Origin: Anaerolineae bacterium
Lineage (GTDB): Bacteria > Chloroflexota > Anaerolineae > 4572-78 > NAK82
Length of the DNA stretch: 10,884 nt
Assembly (NCBI GenBank): GCA_030597485.1
Contig: JAUVRU010000034.1
Span: forward strand, 1-10,884
Direction of reading: 5' to 3'
Position 1 is the stretch's first letter, and each line of letters opens with the position of its first letter. This document shows, in pieces, positions 6,895 to 10,884 of this stretch. Position numbers and translations under genes: made by a program. The notes below the pieces were generated by a model. The model did no database searches. It worked only from the letters and a program-made list of their open reading frames with translations, and was not told where the DNA came from.

Positions 6895-6939
6895 AGTCTC
6901 CCGGAGGCTGTGCATACGGCTTTGGGCCTCCGGGAGACT
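6895..6939. repeat. Inverted repeat with 14-bp perfect arms
   Basis: AGTCTCCCGGAGGC (6895-6908) and its exact reverse complement (6926-6939) enclose a 17-base loop. It lies 60 bases upstream of the DsbA-cyclophilin gene. In an RNA it would form a very stable stem, so it could be a REP-like repeat or a leader structure. I find no convincing promoter for the downstream gene between this stem and the start codon. The rest of the 6551-6999 gap holds only the promoter and palindrome listed here. Confidence 0.85.
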
Positions 6940-6999
6940 CGTAGTAAGTCCAGGCTTGTCCGATATTTGGTTGGTTTCTCAATTTGAAAGGATCGATGA

Positions 7000-8325
7000 A
7001 TGAAGCGATGGTTTGAGATAATGCTAGGCGTAGCCTTGGTTTCAGTGGTGGCAGCCTGCGGGGCAGCGCCCGCGGCGACAGAATCAGCTCCCAGCCCGGC
7101 CCCGACAGAGGCGGCAGCGTCACCGACCACCTCAGGCGGGGTGGAAAGTGAGGCGACACCAACTTCCGCCGACGTGGGGACAGAGGCCCCCGCCCAGGCT
7201 ACGCCCCCCTACCCCACACCTCATCCCAACCCGGAGTGCGTGGCGGAACCTATTCTGGCAGACCCCAACGTCCCACCGGTCACTGACGAGGACTGGTCAA
7301 AGGGACCGGACGATGCGCCCTTTGTCCTGATTGAATATGCTGACTTCCAGTGCCCGGCCTGTGCCATGGTGATACCTCTGCTCGAAAGCCTGACAGATCC
7401 TGAGACAGGTCAAATGCGGCACGTCTATCGGCATTTCCCGCTTACGTCTATTCACGACAAGGCGATCGTCACCGGTGAGGCAGTTGAAGCGGCCGGCGCA
7501 CAAGGCGCTTTCTGGGAGATGTATGACCTTCTATACGAACGACAGGCGGATTGGAATTCGACAGCTGCGGAAGACATGCCACCGGTGCTGTCCGGCTATG
7601 CCAAAGAGATAGGCCTTGATGTGAAGGCCTTCGATCAGGCTCTGGCCGATCACAAGTACCAGGAGAAGGTGGAAGCAGGTTACGATGAGTCGGTGGCTTT
7701 GGGCCTGCGAGGGACGCCCAGCTTCATAATCGACGGAGTCCATTACCCGACCCAGCAATTGGGGTTTTCGGAGCAGGGATTTGATTTCTTCTTAAACATG
7801 ATTGAGATGAGGCGAATGCAGTTTCCGGAGCCGCCGCCTGTGGTGATCGAAGAAGGCAAGCAGTATCAGGCCACCATCAAGACCGACAAGGGAGACATCG
7901 TGGTCGAGCTCTTCGCCGAGGACACCCCGGTCACCGTCAACAGTTTTGTCCATCTGGCGGAACAGGGGTGGTACGACGATACGACCTTCCATCGGGTGAT
8001 CCCCGGCTTCATGGCACAGGCCGGCGATCCCACTGCCTCCGGCATGGGATGGCCAGGGTATCGGTGCTCTGACGAACTCGACCCGGAATTGCGCTTCGAC
8101 GGGTCAGGCGTGCTGGGCATGGCCAACAGCGGTCCCGACACCAACGGCAGCCAGTTCTTCATCACCCTGGATGCGCAGCCCAGCCTGGACGGTCACCATA
8201 CCGTCTTTGGCCGGGTTATCTCTGGTATGGATGTGGTGGAATCGTTGACTGCACGCGACCCGCAGACGGCACCTCTCGATCAGCCGGGGGACAGTATCCT
8301 GACCATTGAGATCGAGGAGAAGTAG
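7000..8325 (+). CDS. Lipoprotein fusing a DsbA-like thiol oxidoreductase to a cyclophilin peptidyl-prolyl isomerase
   Basis: This 441-residue protein is predicted to act outside the membrane on secreted proteins. The signal peptide ends in lipobox VAAC (C20), and an Ala/Pro/Thr-rich linker runs to about residue 90. The DsbA/DsbG-type domain (about 95-270) has the redox motif CPAC (C118, C121) in EYADFQCPAC, a helical insert, and the cis-proline loop GTPSFIIDG (P240). The cyclophilin domain (about 288-441) has FHRVIPGFMAQAGDP with R332, F337, M338 and Q340, then GSQFFITL and HHTVFGRVISGMDVV, so the core active-site residues are present. Two further cysteines, C80 in the linker and C356 in the isomerase domain, could pair with each other or be redox partners. 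The ATG at 7000 follows AAAGGA by 7 bases. rfbB begins 23 bp after its stop, so co-transcription is possible. Oxidase or reductase direction cannot be told. Confidence 0.92.
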   Translation: MKRWFEIMLGVALVSVVAACGAAPAATESAPSPAPTEAAASPTTSGGVESEATPTSADVGTEAPAQATPPYPTPHPNPECVAEPILADPNVPPVTDEDWSKGPDDAPFVLIEYADFQCPACAMVIPLLESLTDPETGQMRHVYRHFPLTSIHDKAIVTGEAVEAAGAQGAFWEMYDLLYERQADWNSTAAEDMPPVLSGYAKEIGLDVKAFDQALADHKYQEKVEAGYDESVALGLRGTPSFIIDGVHYPTQQLGFSEQGFDFFLNMIEMRRMQFPEPPPVVIEEGKQYQATIKTDKGDIVVELFAEDTPVTVNSFVHLAEQGWYDDTTFHRVIPGFMAQAGDPTASGMGWPGYRCSDELDPELRFDGSGVLGMANSGPDTNGSQFFITLDAQPSLDGHHTVFGRVISGMDVVESLTARDPQTAPLDQPGDSILTIEIEEK

Positions 8326-8348
8326 CAGATAGGGATTCGGGAAAGTCT

Positions 8349-9371
8349 ATGAGGAATCTGCTGATCACCGGTGGGGCTGGCTTCATCGGCTCCAACTTCG
8401 TGCATCTCGTGCTGGAGGAGTATCCCGACTACAGAGTTGTCGTCCTGGACAAGTTGACCTATGCCGGCAACCTGGACAATCTGAAAGGCCTGGATGGCAA
8501 CCCACGTTACGCCTTTGTGCGAGGCGACATCTGCGATGCCGGGGCAGTGGAGCGGGTGATGCAAGATCACGAGATTGACACCATCGTCAATTTCGCGGCC
8601 GAAAGTCACGTAGACCGCTCCTTGATGGAGCCAGGGGCCTTCATACAGACCGATGTCTTCGGCACCTATGTCTTGCTGGAGGCAGCCAAGAAGTTCCAGG
8701 TGGAACGATACCATCAGGTCAGCACTGACGAAGTGTATGGTGAGGTACTGGAGAATCGTTCCACGGAGGAGGATCGGCTGCACACACGCAGCCCGTATTC
8801 TGCCAGCAAAGCCGGCGGCGATCTGATGTGCCTGGCCTACCACACTAGTTTTGACGTGCCAGTTACCATCACCCGGGGCAGCAACAACATCGGCCCCTAT
8901 CAGTATCCGGAGAAGGTGGTTCCCCTGTTCATTACCAATGCCATAGATGACATTCGGCTGCCTCTGTACGGCGACGGGTCTCAGATGCGAGACTATCAGT
9001 ACGTCCGCGACCATTGCGAGGGGATTGACACGGTACTGCGCCGAGGCCGGCCGGGCGAACTCTACAACCTGGGCACCGGTGTCGAGACGCGCAACCTGCA
9101 CATGGCCCGGTTGATCCTGAAACTGTTGGGCAAACCGGAGAGCCTTGTCCAACCCGTCGCCGACCGGCCGGGGCACGACCGGCGGTACGCGCTCGACTGC
9201 AGCAAGGTCCAGGCGTTGGGCTGGCGCAGCCGTCACAGCTTCGAGGAAGCGCTGGAAAAAACGGTGCGCTGGTATGTGGATCACGAGTGGTGGTGGCGCA
9301 AGATCAAGAGCGGCGCGCACTACCAGGAATACTACACCCGCCAATACAACGGCAGGGAGATCCAACCCTGA
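8349..9371 (+). CDS. rfbB: dTDP-glucose 4,6-dehydratase
   Basis: This cytoplasmic NAD-dependent enzyme converts dTDP-glucose to dTDP-4-keto-6-deoxyglucose, the committed step towards dTDP-rhamnose and other deoxysugars. The 340-residue length is typical. It is an extended SDR: GGAGFIG (8-14), the D34KLTYAGNLDNL segment, NFAAESHVDRS (81-91), catalytic STDEVYGE (T126, D127, E128), YSASK (Y150, K154), SNNIGPYQYPEK (178-189) and RPGHDRRYALD (273-283). The start has only a weak AAAG ribosome site, in keeping with translation downstream of the preceding gene. rfbA, rfbC and rfbD are not beside it, unlike the usual rml cluster. The likely use is surface glycan synthesis. Confidence 0.95.
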   Translation: MRNLLITGGAGFIGSNFVHLVLEEYPDYRVVVLDKLTYAGNLDNLKGLDGNPRYAFVRGDICDAGAVERVMQDHEIDTIVNFAAESHVDRSLMEPGAFIQTDVFGTYVLLEAAKKFQVERYHQVSTDEVYGEVLENRSTEEDRLHTRSPYSASKAGGDLMCLAYHTSFDVPVTITRGSNNIGPYQYPEKVVPLFITNAIDDIRLPLYGDGSQMRDYQYVRDHCEGIDTVLRRGRPGELYNLGTGVETRNLHMARLILKLLGKPESLVQPVADRPGHDRRYALDCSKVQALGWRSRHSFEEALEKTVRWYVDHEWWWRKIKSGAHYQEYYTRQYNGREIQP

Positions 9372-9422
9372 CGGAGAAGTGGATCAAACGTCATGCGAGG
9401 CCCACAGATTTGGGCATCTGGC

Positions 9423-9938
9423 TCAGTCGAAGTGGATCAGCGACAGCACATCGTAGTCCTGCAACTTGTCCCGCCCGTTCAGAAAGTCCAGTTCGACCAC
9501 AAAAGCGACACCGACGATCTCCCCTCCCAGGCGCTCCATCAAGTTGACGGCTGCCAGCGCGGACCCGCCAGTGGCCAACAGGTCATCAACGACCAGCACC
9601 CGCTGGCCCGGTTGGATGGCGTCTTCATGCACCTCAAGGGTATTGGTGCCATACTCCAGAGTGTAGCTCTCGCTGATGGACTTGGCCGGCAGCTTATCCG
9701 GTTTCCGTATGGGCACGAAACCCGCTCCCAGATGATAGGCCAACGGTGCCCCGAAGATGAACCCCCGCGATTCGATAGACGCCACCATATCTATCGATGC
9801 GTCAGCGTAATGAGCGGTCAGGAGATCAACCGTTTCCTTCAACGCTTCCGGCTGGCAGATGAGCGTGGTGATGTCTTTGAACAGAATGCCTGGCACCGGA
9901 AAGTCCGGCACGTCACGGATTAGGCTGGCCAATTCCAT
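9423..9938 (-). CDS. apt: Adenine phosphoribosyltransferase
   Basis: This cytoplasmic purine-salvage enzyme makes AMP and pyrophosphate from adenine and PRPP. The 171-residue length is normal. Visible motifs are IRDVPDFPVPGILFKDIT (7-24), ASIESRGFIFG (53-63), the flexible loop region RKPDKLPAKSISESYTLEYG (78-97) and the PRPP loop VLVVDDLLATGGSA (114-127). The ATG at 9938 begins the canonical N-terminus and follows a G-run (GGGGGGGA) that can serve as ribosome site. It converges on rfbB with a 51-bp gap that holds only a 5-bp hairpin without a T-run. Confidence 0.96.
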   Translation of the reverse strand: MELASLIRDVPDFPVPGILFKDITTLICQPEALKETVDLLTAHYADASIDMVASIESRGFIFGAPLAYHLGAGFVPIRKPDKLPAKSISESYTLEYGTNTLEVHEDAIQPGQRVLVVDDLLATGGSALAAVNLMERLGGEIVGVAFVVELDFLNGRDKLQDYDVLSLIHFD

Positions 9939-9996
9939 GTCAAAACGTCCCCCCCAACTCGGCTATTTGGATTCCGCCTCCAGGATCACTGGCGCG

Positions 9997-10025
9997 ATTC
10001 TATCAAAAAGCGTTCGATCAGGCAA
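9997..10025 (-). promoter_or_regulatory. Candidate apt promoter
   Basis: On the minus strand, TTGCCT (10025-10020), a 17-base spacer and TAGAAT (10002-9997) lie 58 bases upstream of the apt start. Confidence 0.5.
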
Positions 10026-10047
10026 GTATCTCTTTCAGCACGAGTCA

Positions 10048-10056
10048 TGGTATAAT
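10048..10056 (+). promoter_or_regulatory. Extended -10 element (TGGTATAAT) facing the repeat
   Basis: TGG followed by a perfect TATAAT reads on the plus strand towards the 98-bp repeat. There is no matching -35 box at the usual distance. It overlaps the left direct repeat of the element, so it may be part of a target site and not a working promoter. Confidence 0.3.
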
Positions 10057-10057
10057 A

Positions 10058-10155
10058 GATGTTGTTGGAACATCCTGGACAGGACTGGCAGTCCTGGTCA
10101 CGAGTCCTCACACAAGCTCAGCCAGTCCGACAGGGACAGAAAATCCTGGGGAAGA
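10058..10155 (+). repeat. 98-bp interspersed repeat, copy 2
   Basis: This is identical at 94 of 98 positions to the reverse complement of 1-98. It carries the CAGGACTGGCAGTCCTG hairpin (7-bp stem, 3-base loop) and the GTCC/GGAC pairings further on. It lies in the gap between the apt start and the solute-binding lipoprotein gene. Confidence 0.9.
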
Positions 10156-10262
10156 GTCGCCAATGAAGGACTGCCAGTCCTATGGTATTATCATCTGCGA
10201 CAATCAGCGAGAATCTGCGTCCCATTCAATAGACTCCACTGACGGAAGGGGCGATACACCGC

Positions 10263-10321
10263 GGAGCACGCCGAGAACGCAGAGATATTCTTAGATTTGC
10301 TCTGCGATCTCGGCGGTCTCC
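10263..10321. repeat. Long imperfect inverted repeat (GCAGAGA/CGCCGAGA type)
   Basis: The left arm 10263-10284 (GGAG, CGCCGAGA and CGCAGAG blocks) pairs with 10300-10321 at 19 of 22 positions around a 15-base AT-richer loop. I recall similar purine-rich hairpins with CGCAGAG and CGCCGAGA blocks scattered in many environmental genomes, so this is probably an interspersed REP/MITE-like repeat. Confidence 0.8.
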
Positions 10322-10340
10322 CCCTGGCACCGCCGCTGCC

Positions 10341-10418
10341 GCGCACACTTGCACCGCGCTTGCGCCCAGCGCAAGTGCAGGTGAGTGCAGGTGAGTGCAG
10401 GTGGGGGCAGGTGTGCGG
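10341..10418. repeat. Hairpin plus 10-bp tandem repeat array
   Basis: GCGCTTGCGC (10356-10365) pairs with GCGCAAGTGC (10369-10378) over ten positions, one G-T wobble, with loop CCA. The unit AGTGCAGGTG then repeats about four times at 10-bp spacing (about 10375-10414, the last copy altered). An outer pairing is also visible between GCACACTTGC (10343-10352) and the complement of GCAGGTGTGC near 10407-10416. The array ends about 80 bases upstream of the solute-binding protein gene. Confidence 0.75.
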
Positions 10419-10495
10419 TGAGAAGACGCTTTTTTCAGGCGAGTCATTCAAAACTGTCAGGTAGCTAGGTGCGCGATTACAAGGATAGGAGGACA

Positions 10496-10884
10496 ATGCT
10501 GCGTTTCGGCCCCGCCGCGAGAATCACTGCAATCTGCTGTCTCACCGGGATGGCTGTGCTTTTCCTGACCGCTGGTTGTGGTCTGCCGAGTACCACCACG
10601 CCCGCCGCCAGCACCGACTCAATCTCAGACACGGTTGTCACACCTCCTGTCTCTCCCACAACGATCCTGTCTCCCACCGAGAGCACACCATCCCGCCCGG
10701 TTGAGGCCTCCCCGGTTGCCCCCGAGACGACTATCAATCTCACCTTGTGGACTGTGGAGGCGGTGTCTTCGCAGGCGGATGGTGAAGCAGGAGAGGCTTT
10801 CGGGGATGGTCTGCGTGCCTTTGAAAGCGCCTATCCGACTGCATCCGTCTCTGTGGTGCTGAAAAACGACACAGGCGAAGGGAA
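10496..10884 (+). CDS. Partial lipoprotein, probable ABC-transporter extracellular solute-binding protein (cut by window edge)
   Basis: Only the first 129 codons are present. MLRFGPAARITAICC begins a signal peptide with lipobox TAGC (C28). A Thr/Ser/Pro-rich linker runs to about residue 78. Then TINLTLWTVEAV (79-90) and the stretch to AFESAYPTASVSVVLK (108-123) resemble the N-terminal beta strand and helix of family-1 sugar-binding proteins, which typically read LTLW ... F-E-YP-I-V-V. The role would be capture of a sugar or similar solute for an importer encoded to the right. The ATG at 10496 follows AGGAGGA closely; a GTG at 10469 is in frame but less well placed. Family assignment rests on a short segment. 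Confidence 0.7.
   Translation, partial: MLRFGPAARITAICCLTGMAVLFLTAGCGLPSTTTPAASTDSISDTVVTPPVSPTTILSPTESTPSRPVEASPVAPETTINLTLWTVEAVSSQADGEAGEAFGDGLRAFESAYPTASVSVVLKNDTGEG

Larger units (their letters stand above)
10047..10191 (+). mobile_element. Possible 125-bp non-autonomous element with 10-bp flanking direct repeats
   Basis: Bases 10057-10181 are bounded by ATGGTATAAT (10047-10056) and ATGGTATTAT (10182-10191), direct repeats matching at 9 of 10 positions. Homology to the left-edge repeat starts at 10058, right beside the first direct repeat, which supports a real element end. The segment contains AGGACTGGCAGTCCT (10081-10095) and its exact reverse complement at the far end (10167-10181). 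No ORF is present, so any transposition would need enzymes encoded elsewhere. Confidence 0.5.

Noticed and set aside
6996..7016. Short ORF starting four bases before the DsbA-cyclophilin start (ATGAATGA)
   Set aside because: It has only six codons, and the ribosome site spacing suits the ATG at 7000. The product would have no features.
9376..9439. Direct repeat GAAGTGGATCA at 9376-9386 and 9429-9439 around the rfbB/apt junction
   Set aside because: It is only 11 bp, and one copy encodes the conserved end of Apt. Chance is a sufficient explanation.
9859..10496. Open frames on either strand across the repeat-rich gap (9859-10242 plus, 10191-10496 minus)
   Set aside because: They run through apt antisense sequence, hairpins and tandem repeats, with no ribosome site or protein pattern.

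Overview
This is an ordinary chromosomal segment with high GC. It most likely comes from a member of the Chloroflexota (Anaerolineae/Caldilineae-like). The clues are inferential: three lipoproteins with long Thr/Pro/Ala-rich linkers, a class A penicillin-binding protein with an Ig-like C-terminal extension, an actinobacterial-type polyphosphate glucokinase, and many small palindromic repeats between the genes. No database search was possible.

Layout. On the minus strand at the left edge lies a complete class A PBP (74-3325). Upstream of it, on the same strand, are tRNA-Ile2(CAU) and tRNA-Gly(UCC). Their promoter overlaps the 3' end of a minus-strand P/T-rich lipoprotein gene (3726-4583). That gene is divergent from ppgK (4806-5567, plus), and two good sigma70-type promoters can be read in the shared gap. 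ppgK converges on a zinc-dependent medium-chain dehydrogenase (5594-6550, minus). After a 449-bp gap with two palindromes come a lipoprotein fusing a DsbA-like thiol oxidoreductase to a cyclophilin (7000-8325, plus) and, 23 bp later, rfbB for dTDP-glucose 4,6-dehydratase (8349-9371, plus). apt (9423-9938, minus) converges on rfbB. A repeat-rich 557-bp gap follows. The window ends inside a lipoprotein gene that looks like an ABC-transporter sugar-binding protein (10496 to the edge, plus).

How the genes relate. Most are housekeeping or envelope genes: peptidoglycan synthesis (PBP), extracytoplasmic folding (DsbA-cyclophilin), nucleotide-sugar supply for surface glycans (RfbB), glucose phosphorylation from polyphosphate (PpgK), adenine salvage (Apt) and solute uptake (binding protein). 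They alternate in direction and do not form one pathway operon. The only likely co-transcribed pairs are dsbA-cyclophilin with rfbB, and the two tRNAs (perhaps reading on into the PBP gene).

I see no defence system, phage, CRISPR array or biosynthetic cluster. The most notable content is a set of short interspersed repeats. One is a 98-bp element present at both ends of the window in inverted orientation (94/98 identical by eye). The right copy is bounded by a 10-bp direct repeat, and the left copy supplies the last codons and stop of the PBP gene. Also present are an ACTTCCGAAG-type palindrome family with an attached 26-bp tandem repeat that runs into the lipoprotein gene, and several long hairpins. 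The DsbA-cyclophilin fusion is the most interesting protein.
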